From NCBI RefSeq assembly GCF_026151205.1, contig NC_087079.1, forward strand, positions 2,701,730 through 2,761,729: DNA of 60,000 nucleotides. Reading direction: 5' to 3'. Below, in pieces: positions 25,101-30,651 of the stretch. The notes below the pieces were generated by a model. It was not told where the DNA came from. It made no database searches and saw nothing but the letters and a program-made list of their open reading frames with translations. The translations under genes and the position numbers were made by a program. Origin of the DNA: Bolinopsis microptera. Lineage: Eukaryota; Ctenophora; Tentaculata; Lobata; Bolinopsidae. How positions within the stretch are numbered: position 1 is the stretch's first letter; each line of letters opens with the position of its first letter.

Positions 25101-26920
25101 GGTAGCATTAAATTACTTCCCGCGGAGGTCAAAAAGGTTATATGATTAGCAGTCCAGATACAAAATATTATGAGCTTATGTAAAGCAGTGACAAATCAAA
25201 ATCAAGTAATTTTATGTCTTTTAATAAATTCTACCAATAAAACCTGAAATGACCCAGAAATATACGATTACCAAGAGGAAGGACAATGTTACCACTTATG
25301 TGAGCGAGAACCAGTAACTGATGGCGTCACTCCGACCTCATCGGTTTTACCGGTCTGGGGTTTTCTCCATCTAGTCTATCAGGTAATGTAAAACCCGATT
25401 ATCTAGTCTATCAGGTAATGTAAAACCCGATTATCTAGTCTATCAGGTAATGTAAAACCCGATTATCTAGTCTATCAGGTAATGTAAAACCCGATTATCT
25501 AGTCTATCAGGTAATGTAAAACCCGATTATCTAGTCTATCAGGTAATGTAAAACCCGATTATCTAGTCTATCAGGTAATGTAAAACCCGATTATCTAGTC
25601 TATCAGGTAATGTAAAACCCGATTATCTAGTCTATCAGGTTATGTAAAACCCGATTATCTAGTCTATCAGGTTATGTAAAACCCGATTATCTAGTCTATC
25701 AGGTAATGCAAAACCCGATTATCTAGTCTATCAGGTAATGTAAAACCCGATTATCTAGTCTATCAGGTTATGTAAAACCCGATTATCTAGTCTATCAGGT
25801 AATGTAAAACCCGATTATCTAGTCTATCAGGTAATGTAAAACCCGATTATCTAGTCTATCAGGTTATGTAAAACCCGATTATCTAGTCTATCAGGTAATG
25901 TAAAACCCGATTATCTAGTCTATCAGGTAATGTAAAACCCGATTATCTAGTCTATCAGGTAATGTAAAACCCGATTATCTAGTCTATCAGGTTATGTAAA
26001 ACCCAATTATCTAGTCTATCAGGTAATGTAAAACCCGATTATCTAGTCTATCAGGTAATGTAAAACCCGATTATCTAGTCTATCAGGTAATGTAAAACCC
26101 GATTATCTAGTCTATCAGGTTATGTAAAACCCGATTATCTAGTCTATCAGGTAATGTAAAACGCGATTATCTAGTCTATCAGGTAATGTAAAACCCGATT
26201 ATCTAGTCTATCAGCTAATCAAACATCAGCTGCCCAGAACAAACCTTATCAACTAATTCATTGTGATGCTATTCCTACCTTATGGTTGGATATATCTAAT
26301 TCTAAGACTTGTAATCGCTCCCCCCAGGTGACCACCTCCTCCTCCCCCGGTTCCCTACTAACCCTCCTTCTCCTCTCCCTCCTGGACCTAGCCGTCTCCC
26401 ACGAGAAGCTTCAGTGCTGTAAATACCATCTCTTTTACCAGAGAAACGACAGGATTCCTCAAAGATCGGAAGTGTTGCAGGATGGTTGTTTGGAGTACGC
26501 TGTGGTGGCTATTGAACAGACTAATCTCCTGCTGCTAGGTCAGTACACCCGGTGAAACACACACTTAGTCTTTCTAGTATCTAATCTTTCAGACCTTCGT
26601 CTCTGCACTGCTGTCCGAGTGTGTTTAACATATCCAAAGAGTACAGAAGGTATAAGGATACTAAATAAAATAACCCCTCTATTTCAGTGGTGCCCCATAA
26701 ACCCGACTGTCCCTGCACCACACCACCCATCACACTGGAGCCCCCGGAGCCGACCTTTGCAGGACCCTGTAATGCCAACGACAAGAACTATAACAGTAGA
26801 TATGAGTGTAGCGAGGAGATAGAGCTAGATCATGAGGGTCAGAGTGCTGGTAGTAGGACACAAGTGTGCTACCACTCGGTGGTTTTAGCCGTGCTTTTCT
26901 TTGGACTTGCTATAACTTGA
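6748..26920 (+). CDS. CACNA2D-like: voltage-gated calcium channel alpha2-delta subunit, 23-exon gene
   Basis: Extracellular auxiliary subunit that promotes trafficking and gating of high-voltage-activated Ca2+ channels. The 23 exons chain in phase to 1098 residues plus stop, close to vertebrate family length (about 1100). In order: an N-terminal hydrophobic signal segment (about residues 19-40); the family segment NWTEVRRTIQ / WTSKLDEVFKKN (about 235-262); YDPRQRTWY (297-305); a VWA domain with MIDAS D320-G-S-G-S324, T401 and D428 all present; Cache-like regions, including GVAGIDLP and ARGYVVYHP (about 550-590); Cys-rich delta-side segments; PCTTPPITLEPP near the end; and a short hydrophobic C-terminus with no basic tail, as expected for a GPI-anchor signal. 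The Arg triplet linked to gabapentinoid binding in vertebrate alpha2-delta-1/2 is RQR here. Start is the first of two adjacent ATGs at 6748. Only the intron 2/exon 3 border is ambiguous. Confidence 0.93.
7457..7626 (+). CDS. CACNA2D-like: alpha2-delta exon 2
   Basis: Residues 141-198, after acceptor TTCTCCAG. Encodes an amphipathic alpha2 N-terminal helix (EETLSMVQEHVEKTLAQSRK) and ends VNQFSNVSAT. The donor TACAG|GTTTTT is the first of about 18 near-identical candidates, because the last 43 bases of the exon are the progenitor of a tandem array. Reading into the array hits a stop after nine residues. Confidence 0.85.
7584..8381 (+). repeat. 43-bp minisatellite seeded by the 3' end of exon 2
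   Basis: Unit zero is the last 43 coding bases of exon 2 (7584-7626). About 17 further copies follow. Most are exactly 43 bp; some are shortened or 46 bp (around 8014-8123), and the last is degenerate near 8420. Each copy starts GTTTTTGTC and ends CCGCTACAG, so every boundary reads CAG|GT and can act as both a 3' and a 5' splice site. 43 is not a multiple of three, so inclusion would shift the frame. Confidence 0.97.
8502..8656 (+). CDS. CACNA2D-like: alpha2-delta exon 3
   Basis: Residues 198-249. The certain part starts at 8522 (NPPGQQPLVYHPDHRFEIPV) and ends NWTEVRRTIQ at donor ATACAG|GTAATT, phase 0. Acceptor AAAAAAG at 8501 is chosen because it is the only nearby AG giving the phase exon 2 needs. 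A more 3' AG at 8519-8520 looks better but would break the frame unless another repeat-unit donor is used. Confidence 0.75.
9199..9272 (+). CDS. CACNA2D-like: alpha2-delta exon 4
   Basis: Residues 250-274. Acceptor CTCTTTCAG, donor TTCAG|GTATAC, phase 2. WTSKLDEVFKKNQRGSSAGY is very close to the vertebrate WTSALDEVFKKN motif just N-terminal of the VWA domain. Confidence 0.93.
9611..9700 (+). CDS. CACNA2D-like: alpha2-delta exon 5
   Basis: Residues 274-304 between acceptor TTTGTCAG and donor ACTTG|GTCAGT. TPEGVMRSYP aligns with the vertebrate ATGLARYYP region, and YDPRQRTW with YDVRRRPW. An open frame extends 35 bases upstream of the acceptor but is out of phase. Confidence 0.92.
11171..11229 (+). 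pseudogene. decayed duplicate of the start of exon 6
   Basis: TACAGTACAGGCAGCATGGA, an insert of about 7 bp, then CCTAAGAGTATAGTA matches the beginning of exon 6 about 155 bp downstream at roughly 80% identity. It lacks an open VWA frame, so it is a relic of a local duplication in intron 5. Confidence 0.75.
11238..11320 (+). repeat. TTAGTTAATT-type short tandem repeat in intron 5
   Basis: Degenerate TTAGTTAATTTAGTTAATTT units lie directly upstream of the exon 6 acceptor TTTGCAG. Confidence 0.85.
11326..11431 (+). CDS. CACNA2D-like: alpha2-delta exon 6 (VWA start, MIDAS DGSGS)
   Basis: Residues 304-339. SIVFLVDGSGSIYGESNRLL carries the metal-binding D320-x-S-x-S motif. The donor AAGAAC|GTTCGT is weak, but the phase-0 join to exon 7 restores family sequence and a stop lies just downstream. 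Confidence 0.9.
11589..11656 (+). CDS. CACNA2D-like: alpha2-delta exon 7 (VWA)
   Basis: Residues 340-362. VLHSLVSDLDYIDVAMVREN aligns with the vertebrate MLETLSDDDFVNVASF strand. Donor GTGAG|GTAAGA, phase 2. Confidence 0.92.
12121..12275 (+). repeat. 11-bp minisatellite in intron 7
   Basis: About 13 copies of GATGAAATGTA with small indels lie just 5' of exon 8. They replace the usual polypyrimidine tract region; the acceptor itself is TTCCAACCTCAG. Confidence 0.9.
12290..12385 (+). CDS. CACNA2D-like: alpha2-delta exon 8 (VWA)
   Basis: Residues 362-394. Acceptor CCAACCTCAG, donor GAGTG|GTAAGT, phase 2. Encodes VDCAGEKPSLRRTTQATKSY then LSHKIENEEW, matching the vertebrate helix after the MIDAS strand. 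Confidence 0.9.
12636..12775 (+). repeat. fragment of the 405-bp satellite family in intron 8
   Basis: Starts at CCGAGTAAGG, contains GGCTACTGATGAGAAGCCTC and AGAAACGACATCTGGGTCCC, and ends near CCACAACTATAC. These occur in the same order as in the satellite at 36743-38839. The fragment ends 12 bases before the exon 9 acceptor. Confidence 0.93.
12788..12902 (+). CDS. CACNA2D-like: alpha2-delta exon 9 (VWA, MIDAS Thr and Asp)
   Basis: Residues 394-432. GLSNVTGGFQYAFDLLQEY and KLIVLFTDYTNE supply the remaining MIDAS residues T401 and D428. Acceptor CTCCTCAG, donor AACGAG|GTACTT, phase 0. Confidence 0.93.
13131..13211 (+). CDS. CACNA2D-like: alpha2-delta exon 10 (VWA)
   Basis: Residues 433-459. 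ELIPYIEQRDDDLGGGTHVV then IFTFGYE equals the final VWA strand (vertebrate VRVFTFSVG). Acceptor ATATATCAG, donor GAG|GTCAGT, phase 0. Confidence 0.92.
13212..13257 (+). repeat. 14-bp x3 tandem repeat beginning at the exon 10 donor
   Basis: GTCAGTAACATGAC, GTCACTAACATGAC and GTCAGTACGATGAC, then GTAG. The first base of unit one is the first base of the intron. Each unit junction creates a TGACGTCA or near-match (CRE/ATF palindrome), two of them perfect. CREB-family binding is possible but unproven. Confidence 0.9.
13400..13585 (+). CDS. CACNA2D-like: alpha2-delta exon 11
   Basis: Residues 460-521. Acceptor CCACTGCAG, donor GGTCAG|GTAAGG, phase 0. The frame starting GWIRQNLSKVAEHFEGYSVK is open throughout and corresponds to the segment from the VWA C-terminus into the first Cache region. 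Another open frame here (13324-13506) is a shadow. Confidence 0.92.
13586..14748 (+). other. intron 11 of the alpha2-delta gene
   Basis: 1163 bases between exons 11 and 12. No repeat array, RNA gene or nested ORF of note was seen. Confidence 0.8.
14749..14836 (+). CDS. CACNA2D-like: alpha2-delta exon 12
   Basis: Residues 522-551. GYIVTLLLPVLSRGPPPPFF then PQTKDGSFL aligns with the vertebrate LVITGTLPVFNIT region. The Pro run is specific to this protein. Donor TTAG|GTAGCT, phase 1. Confidence 0.9.
15070..15790 (+). repeat. 11-bp minisatellite filling the 3' half of intron 12
   Basis: About 65 copies of TTTACCTGCAG (some TTTACCAGCAG) with almost no indels. The 11-bp period gives an 11-codon protein repeat in every frame and open frames of up to 253 codons, which are artefacts. 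Every unit ends in CAG after a pyrimidine-containing stretch, so the array is a run of 3'-splice-site-like sequences ending 30 bases before the true exon 13 acceptor. Confidence 0.97.
15821..15914 (+). CDS. CACNA2D-like: alpha2-delta exon 13
   Basis: Residues 551-582. VAGIDLPTRIFGEFSLSNQQ then GCFTLAINAR aligns with vertebrate GVMGVDVSLEDI and FAIDPNGYV (Cache region). Acceptor ATTCTCTCAG, donor GAGG|GTGAGT, phase 2. Confidence 0.93.
16058..16200 (+). CDS. CACNA2D-like: alpha2-delta exon 14
   Basis: Residues 582-630. Begins with the Gly completed across the intron, then YVVYHPLFSELEMGEVDVKY (vertebrate YVLLHPNL). Acceptor CTCCGACAG, donor GGGACCT|GTAAGA, phase 1. Confidence 0.93.
16441..16574 (+). 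CDS. CACNA2D-like: alpha2-delta exon 15
   Basis: Residues 630-674. The exon begins TGAGAAC, but the split codon is TTG (Leu), so there is no stop. FITPVDLSDFSLALLCPNER aligns with the vertebrate WTPVNGTDYSLALVLP stretch. Donor ATCACA|GTAAGT, phase 0. Confidence 0.92.
16575..17600 (+). other. intron 15 of the alpha2-delta gene
   Basis: 1026 bases. It holds three copies of ACCCATAAAAAG-type repeat (17207-17240) and no other recognisable feature; it ends in a long T run and CAG. Confidence 0.8.
17601..17697 (+). CDS. CACNA2D-like: alpha2-delta exon 16
   Basis: Residues 675-707. KWPDSELFRKTLSDVLRNVD then LRTFEENHHCRW. Acceptor TTTTTTTCAG, donor GGTGGG|GTGAAT, phase 1. Confidence 0.88.
17786..17923 (+). 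CDS. CACNA2D-like: alpha2-delta exon 17
   Basis: Residues 707-753. DPCSLNITDNRLQFRYKKLL aligns with vertebrate DYCNDLKISDNNTEFLLNF. Donor CACACAG|GTGGTT, phase 1. The 3' tail of the antisense LINE starts only about 15-20 bases downstream of this donor. Confidence 0.92.
17938..22080 (-). mobile_element. non-LTR retrotransposon (LINE), apparently full ORF, antisense in intron 17
   Basis: The element lies entirely within intron 17, opposite to the host gene. Its 3' end is marked by a short (ATCA)n tail (plus-strand TGAT, 17938-17970). Such simple-repeat tails rather than poly(A) are typical of CR1/L2-type LINEs. The ORF spans 18323-21997. The 5' boundary is uncertain and was set just upstream of the start codon; no target duplication could be confirmed. 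Confidence 0.9.
18323..21997 (-). CDS. LINE polyprotein: zinc finger, APE-type endonuclease, reverse transcriptase
   Basis: 1224 codons, intact. N-terminal PHD-like zinc finger, C15/C18/C31/C34, H39/C42 and C62/C65, then a second Cys-rich cluster (about residues 93-135). APE-like endonuclease about 210-440 with LNETNLK, GDANIDL, IDHVYTNN and SDHLAIV. Reverse transcriptase about 690-960 with KVTPIHKGG, NYRPISLLG, QYGFRPGRS, LLDYSKAFDVLDH, GVPQGSILGPLLF and catalytic YADD at 912-915. A C-terminal domain follows (IPxLWG-like HLNFCSLVWGF). No frameshift or stop is seen, so it may have been active recently. It resembles single-ORF jockey/CR1-group elements. Some minus-strand initiation context may lie upstream of 21997. 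Confidence 0.95.
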   Translation of the reverse strand: MEGSNHRQHGSQPNCDKCYVRIPKSSPDLICDLCAERKHLKCQKLSKNDARHIINSGNPWFCYECISSILPINASDVPTNKKSSVNKTNFKTKCMACNGFCYSRLNIRFCPWCDEYIHKKCFRDNLGCIKCCESLIPGYYVTSYDLFMDCSSRITALFNPYDRLHGLDLIGNALDQDNDESYQYWNEISDILTNCKYQQPSNIKSSSRDELKVFSLNVRSLVKNITYFREEIDSYTKYDVLCLNETNLKLDKLPNGISDIIIEGFYEPIVQEPLRKSGKGGGLVIYINKRVCDPENIENLKATTDPEDTCAEFQLVKVHNCKDTNQTKVLINFYRSPSKGTQNFLNSLEKVLRGLDRHSRKHIMFFGDANIDLIKFKTDISGHNLIDLLAKYGFVQTVSRPTRVTDHSATLIDHVYTNNISNTISSNVVTVDLSDHLAIVTTFKLSNSSQQHLRLPTNTQPKLSYETRVINEANNAAFRELIDGETWDEILSTDDASLQYGKLADIYTKHYNTAYPLKINHIRREHERSNTKPWILPWLEEACARKQESYHSKVLEPTMNNIEAYKKLKLFCKKHVNIAKQRYYKKQFEKYQDCSKKQWQIINGLLGRSRKTEQLRLKGSDGSILSSEDTVAERFNDYFSNIATNIKTQISARQTFDPGGFQEYLPTSCSQSIYLQPAETIEIQRIIIGLKNKATLDTKIEPLKVASSSDSFLAILAKVINESLSTGIFPQALKIAKVTPIHKGGSKLDVENYRPISLLGSFSKIYEKLMHRRVLEFLNKNSSLFENQYGFRPGRSCEHALLNAQSTILHSLSKNQISLLLLLDYSKAFDVLDHATLLNKLQHYGIRGIALKWFESYLSDRSQYVAINNSHSSHKPIVHGVPQGSILGPLLFVIYINDLPGISNMMVKFILYADDANIIINGSNVQELMLRVNQLTETLSRWVNSNGLALNLKKTCYMIFSKKRIEPSLIKVQIENTILERKTEARFLGVIVDEKLNWSNHIKALRSKMSRFIGVMYRIKHKLPMKARLQIFQSFVQSHLNFCSLVWGFASKSLIESLFAKQKQGMRAVMAGNVNYYYKDGKLPEHTKLAFKEHEVLTVHGVIVKNALILLHKVRNMSSLLPKSISELFPPNTPKQGTTHEQNLDWLSIYSQTDLRSSIFYKGPMLAISEHNTRITCPSSIFSINIYKNSSKQVLLDLQSAGCNDEWPPFLLHNLPGLRKSQRT
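22081..22767 (+). other. remainder of intron 17, possible LINE 5' UTR
   Basis: 687 bases between the LINE start codon region and exon 18. An open frame at 22122-22394 has no supporting features. Part of this could be the LINE's 5' untranslated region. Confidence 0.5.
22768..22867 (+). CDS. CACNA2D-like: alpha2-delta exon 18
   Basis: Residues 753-786, too short for a standard ORF scan. DCANSVLQILYEVWKFKSIN then LVHGSFIVTASGNR matches vertebrate SCNADLINRVLLDAGF...RFVVTDGGITR. Acceptor TTATTTCCAG, donor AACAG|GTACAA, phase 2. Confidence 0.9.
23235..23444 (+). CDS. CACNA2D-like: alpha2-delta exon 19
   Basis: Residues 786-856. YVQDGMRLIRQSGEYTQGLY... then TFTIGRVVVHHSGVPMAVIG and FNISAYMLG, the second Cache-like region (vertebrate AVVGIKIDVNSW). 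Acceptor ACTTGACAG, donor CTCGG|GTGAGT, phase 2. Confidence 0.93.
23609..24812 (+). repeat. 15-bp minisatellite with a 338-bp higher-order period, intron 19
   Basis: About 80 copies of CTCTTAACACTGTGT with CTCTGAAC and GTCTCTCTT variants. The interrupted unit CTTAACTTCTGAACACTG recurs at about 23769, 24107 and 24445, giving three higher-order blocks of 338 bp with matching variant order. Each unit contains CTTAAC, which resembles a branch-point sequence. The array runs to within about 15 bases of the exon 20 acceptor. Open frames on both strands are repeat artefacts. Confidence 0.97.
24823..24983 (+). CDS. CACNA2D-like: alpha2-delta exon 20
   Basis: Residues 856-910. HSTYVLDQSGYIVFSNRART then VGSFIGLVQPCALNLMEKY aligns with vertebrate DCVILDDGGFLLMANHDD...IGRFFGEIDPSLMRHLV. 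Acceptor CTACACCTCCAG, donor AATACA|GTGAGT, phase 1. Confidence 0.93.
25258..25382 (+). CDS. CACNA2D-like: alpha2-delta exon 21
   Basis: Residues 910-951. IYDYQEEGQCYHLCEREPVT aligns with vertebrate KSYDYQSVCEPGA. The rest corresponds to SVADILQIGWWA. Acceptor ATGACCCAG. Donor CTATCAG|GTAATG, phase 0, is the first of 26 tandem copies. The final 14 coding bases are part of the repeat unit. Confidence 0.92.
25369..26214 (+). repeat. 32-bp minisatellite spanning the exon 21 5' splice site
   Basis: 26 consecutive copies at an exact 32-bp spacing with no indels. Each unit is the 14 exonic bases ATCTAGTCTATCAG plus the 18 intronic bases GTAATGTAAAACCCGATT. Variation is only single bases (mainly GTAATG to GTTATG). 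The array ends at a 27th exon-like end, TATCAG, followed by CTAATC, where the GT has been lost. Reading past the first donor gives Val-Met-stop. Confidence 0.98.
26328..26538 (+). CDS. CACNA2D-like: alpha2-delta exon 22
   Basis: Residues 952-1022. Starts TTSSSPGSLLTLLLLSLLDL, matching the conserved hydrophobic stretch before CITEQTQYFFDND (here CCKYHLFYQRND). Acceptor CGCTCCCCCCAG, donor CTGCTAG|GTCAGT, phase 1. Confidence 0.9.
26688..26920 (+). CDS. CACNA2D-like: alpha2-delta exon 23 (C-terminus, stop)
   Basis: Residues 1022-1098 and TGA. VPHKPDCPCTTPPITLEPPE matches the vertebrate CPCDTRLLIQAEQ segment, and CYHSVVLAVLFFGLAIT is a short hydrophobic end with no charged tail, fitting GPI anchoring. 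A possible poly(A) signal AATAAA lies at 27132-27137. Confidence 0.93.
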
Positions 26921-27144
26921 AATTTGCGTTTAGGTATTTTATGATAAATTTATTGGTGATTTTAGAGTATCAGAAAAATTTGATTGAAGCTTGGAAGCAG
27001 TGAGCTATTTCAGAGCTTGATTTTGAGAAATCGTGTTACAAACCATTAACTCAGTAGATTATTAGAAAACTTGTTTCTGAATTTGTTTGCGATGGGTTCA
27101 GATTTTAAAATATATTCTGTCGGTTAATACTAATAAATGGTTTT

Positions 27145-27480
27145 GTTAAACAGGTCTTCATTCTTCAAAAATAACCCTACCCATAACCACGACTCTTACC
27201 AAAACCCGTAAAGACCCAATTCGTGAATTTTACTAGCCTGTCACGTGACCAAAACTGTTTTTTGCCCATAACTCCTCAGAAAAACATTTAACCCTACTTC
27301 ACGGGGGTGTTTCATAGTCGGCGTCCAGAAGTACATTTAACGAACTTTCAACCCTCAGTCCTTAGCGCCGGCCTTTCTATAAGAATTTTTAAATCCTTGG
27401 CGAGGGATTTAGCGGGACCAAGATTGCCTCCTCAGTATCAAACTCGATAAACGCTTCCAGTAAGTTTATTTTTAAGTTAA
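27145..27480 (+). repeat. dispersed repeat family, copy 1
   Basis: Shares the ordered motifs TTTTTGCCCATA, CTCAG, TTTAACCCTA, TTTCATAGTCGGCGTCCA and TACATTTAACGA with 39830-40090 and, inverted, with 58080-58330. All three copies have diverged. No ORF or clear termini were seen. Confidence 0.75.
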
Positions 27481-28869
27481 ATAGTAATCTTAAAGGTGTA
27501 TTTTAAATTCTGATAGTATATCAGTAATGCAGAACAAAACTCCGTTTAAATTTTGAAATTTAAATATACGCAAACCATTACCAGATTTATTAAACTGAAC
27601 ACATTTTACCGCTGTTTGATTACTAGTCCCCAACTCATGTGTCAGCTATTAATTTGAGAATTCAATAACTTGACTGACAGACAGCACAACTTCGTTTATG
27701 AGGAAGTCAGGAAAAATAAAATAAAAAATAAAATCCATTAAAATAGCTGATCGATTAGCCAACTTACGCGATGTTTTGGGAATTGTGCTTGTTGCTGTAG
27801 TAACTACCGATTCCTCGGTCCCTGGACCAATCATTGTGAGCAACAAAGGTCACGTGTGACGTAAAAAGATGGGACTGGTGTTCACGGCTCATCGCTTAAA
27901 GTTATGGGAACATTTACGGGCTCACGTTTTTAATTATCGTGAGGCATTCAAATCTTTAAAAGGTTGCATATCCGTCAAATAAAGAAATAAGACGAAATTG
28001 AACACAAACGATCCTAAATGTGTATATTTACTGACATTACGAATGACCCTTATAATACTCTCACATCACCCTGCCGTAAGCTAAAAACACCGCAGAGCAG
28101 ACCACCGCTCATGAACTATTTTGTTATGTGCGACCATCTGCCGGACGGTTGAATGGTGTGGTTGTATCATCAGTTTCGTATAATTTGTGAAATCGGACCC
28201 TACTTATGTGGGTTGTCAAGTGTTGGGACCATTATCAGGTGATCTCCCTGGTAACGCAGAGATTAGGGTCCGCTATTACGGTGCAGCTATTAGATTGGTG
28301 GAGAATGTGGTCACGTGGTGGCAGCAGCTACTCGTAATCAGTACACATATCGGGGGGGGGGGGGGGGTTGTGTAGATAGTGGTACCCGCAGTTAAATGAA
28401 GTGTCACGGTGGTCACTAACCACTAGTTAATAACCAGTGGGCAGTGACCAGGGTAACCAGAATGTTCTGATAGTACGAAGTTGTCAGGTGGTCATGGCGA
28501 CCAGGTTTCGTGGTAACCATGTTATCACGGTAACCATGTTATCACGGTAACCATGCTGTCGTGATATCAATTGTCCTTTTATTTACACTATAAAATAGTC
28601 ACGGTCCACTGCGAAACACAATTTGCAGCTTACAAAGAAGGAATTTAACTTCTGAAATGCAACTTAACCAAAGTGAGTCTATCAGAGAGAGAGAGAGTCT
28701 ATCAGAGCAAACCCCGGCTGCACCGGTTGCGGGTTGAGCCATTGTTACCAAAATGTCACAACCCCATGTTATAATGTATGGATCAGAATATAGCTACATT
28801 TAATAACAAATGCCTGATCAACTTAATTACCCAACTAACAAGTAGTATATCGATTAAAATAGCAGAGTC
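27481..28869. other. stretch without a supported gene
   Basis: Contains a 16-base G run (28352-28367) and several GGTAACCATG copies (28500-28556). No exon could be supported on either strand. Confidence 0.6.
28352..28367. repeat. 16-base G homopolymer
   Basis: Similar to the runs that bound the elements at 42423 and 44384. No matching C run or target duplication was found nearby. Confidence 0.9.
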
Positions 28870-28989
28870 TTACTTGGCAAGTAAGGTTTTAAGTGTTTCG
28901 ATCTGTTTGTGAAGAGCTAGTGACTGTCCTCGGAACTCCGCAAGAGCTCCCTTCAGTCGCGAGTTCTCATTTCGGAGCAGATAAACTTC
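28870..28989 (-). CDS. terminal exon, leucine-zipper-like coiled coil
   Basis: Minus-strand exon with acceptor TCTCACAG, 39 codons and TAA. EVYLLRNENSRLKGALAEFR then GQSLALHKQIETLKTLLAK has L5, L12, F19, L26 and L33 at exact heptad spacing, with Asn and charged residues between. This looks like a leucine zipper or parallel coiled coil; no basic region is visible in the preceding exons, so a bZIP factor is not established. Phase 0 matches the exon at 29347-29394. Confidence 0.65.
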   Translation of the reverse strand, partial: EVYLLRNENSRLKGALAEFRGQSLALHKQIETLKTLLAK

Positions 28990-29186
28990 CTGTGAGAATG
29001 ATCTAACTAATTAATGTCAATACCTCAAATATTTAATCAAGTAAAGGCAGATAAACTTCCTGTGAGAATGATCTAACTAATTAATGACAATACCTCAAAT
29101 AATTGATCAAGTAAAGGCAGATAAACTTCCTGTGAGAATTATCTAACTAATTAATGACAATACCTCAAATAATTGATCAAGTAAAG
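28977..29186. repeat. 70-bp x3 tandem repeat spanning a 3' splice site
   Basis: Three copies, 70 bases apart (28977, 29047, 29117), differing at a few positions. Each contains, on the minus strand, the intron end TCTCACAG plus the first 13 bases of the exon at 28870-28989. The gene thus has three successive copies of the same acceptor; only the lowest-coordinate one leads into the full exon. Confidence 0.95.
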
Positions 29187-29346
29187 GCTAACGACTGCGA
29201 TCAGTATGAAGGGTATAATATTTCCCCCCTTTTAAAATGGTTCCAATTAGTCGAAAGTGCTGTAAACAATCAAAATATTTGATCTTTAATTTCCAAGAAT
29301 AATTGAAAACGACAAAAAAAACAATAAATTCCCAAGATGGCCTCAC

Positions 29347-29394
29347 CGTATCATTGTAAGCGACCATGGGGAGCTTCTCCTTCGCACACTTCAT
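29347..29394 (-). CDS. internal exon of the coiled-coil gene
   Basis: 48-nt minus exon, acceptor TTTATTTTCAG, donor ACG|GTGAGG. Encodes MKCAKEKLPMVAYNDT, phase 0 at both ends, consistent with 33340-33418 upstream and 28870-28989 downstream. Confidence 0.55.
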
Positions 29395-29881
29395 CTGAAA
29401 ATAAAACTTCGTTATTACTTATAATATATTATTTATATAATATAAGACACAGGCCACACGCTCAAAGCTACCAGTACCTGTATGAAAGGCAATTGTTTTG
29501 ATAGGGTTAACTAAAGACAGATTTTAAATATCGTTGCATTGTACGTCGAGCTCTGATTGTATGGTGTACCACTTTTATGAACCTTTCGGTAAAAGCTTCG
29601 AATAAATCACATCGGAAATTGGGAGTAAGCAGCAATTACAAAACAGCTTAATTGGAACGACTGCAAAAATATAAAATTTTCGCGTGTAATTTTGTCTCTC
29701 TACGTACAGGAAAAAACAACAACTTAGATAGATATCAACTATACGTCCTCAGAACCGCACCTCTACTTCGGTCGAGAATTTTCAAAGGGGATTAGTGATC
29801 ACATGCAGGGAAATTACCACCAAAGATGACAAGTCATGCATCATTTTGATAATCGTCAGTTTTTTTGTTTGATTTTTCGAG

Positions 29882-30019
29882 TTGGTCTTTCTTGGAAACC
29901 AGGAAGATCTTCTTGGACAACATAGAAATTCTCTGAAATTCGACCCGAAAATTACCAATATTTATTTGGAGTACCTGCTGTTCATGGTTGTATTGCGTCC
30001 TTTTAATGTATGTGCTTTG
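29882..30019 (+). CDS. candidate exon, unidentified
   Basis: 46 open codons between TTTTTCGAG and a strong donor CTTTG|GTAAGTG. VFLGNQEDLLGQHRNSLKFD... then YLEYLLFMVVLRPFNVCAL is protein-like. A minus-strand frame over the same bases also looks plausible, so strand and reality are uncertain. Confidence 0.35.
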
Positions 30020-30430
30020 GTAAGTGAAATCATCCATAAATTTGTTTGGTTTTGTAAAATGAATATACAAATTAATTAAGAAACTACACTCTATACGGAC
30101 CCGTTTTATCTTTTTGAACTTACCTTATACCATATACATAATTTTTAACATAATGTAGAATGAAGGTAAGGAACTTTTTTTATATTTGTATTATAAAACA
30201 AAATACAGCAAACACAAGAAATAAATAAAGTGGCCGAGTAGTCCCGCATTCTTATCTCTTATGGGCCACGTGAACCAATTTTTCAAAATCAGTTAATTTT
30301 AAAACGTTATTAGTAATCAATTAGGCTAGGAACAGATGATACAAATAAGTGGATATATTATAATAAAGTGACAAAGGATAACAGGATGACGTTTATATAC
30401 TGGAGAGTGGAAGTGTTCTTACAAGCTGCA

Positions 30431-30651
30431 GGTTGCAAAATAGAGAAGCTGCAAACGGGAGGAGATTATTTGTCAAGATATTCCTAATATTTCTGATATT
30501 CTTAGATCACCACTTACTACGTCAAAGACCTCTAGATTATCTCTTGGCATTGGCTAATTATCAGCCCACGCTCATTAATCAGCCGGTCACCTCTTTGACC
30601 ATTGATGACTCTATTTTAGTTAACTTTGAAGATAACTCTTTGGAAAGCTGA
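30431..30651 (+). CDS. candidate terminal exon, unidentified
   Basis: Open frame after acceptor AAGCTGCAG ending in TGA. HHLLRQRPLDYLLALANYQP then ...SILVNFEDNSLES is protein-like. An internal AG at 30479 would give the phase-0 join to 29882-30019. No family recognised. Confidence 0.35.

Noticed and set aside
25369-26214. CRISPR-like repeat array of 32-bp repeats
   Set aside because: Copies are contiguous with no spacers, and the repeat unit is the exon 21 end plus intron start of a eukaryotic gene.
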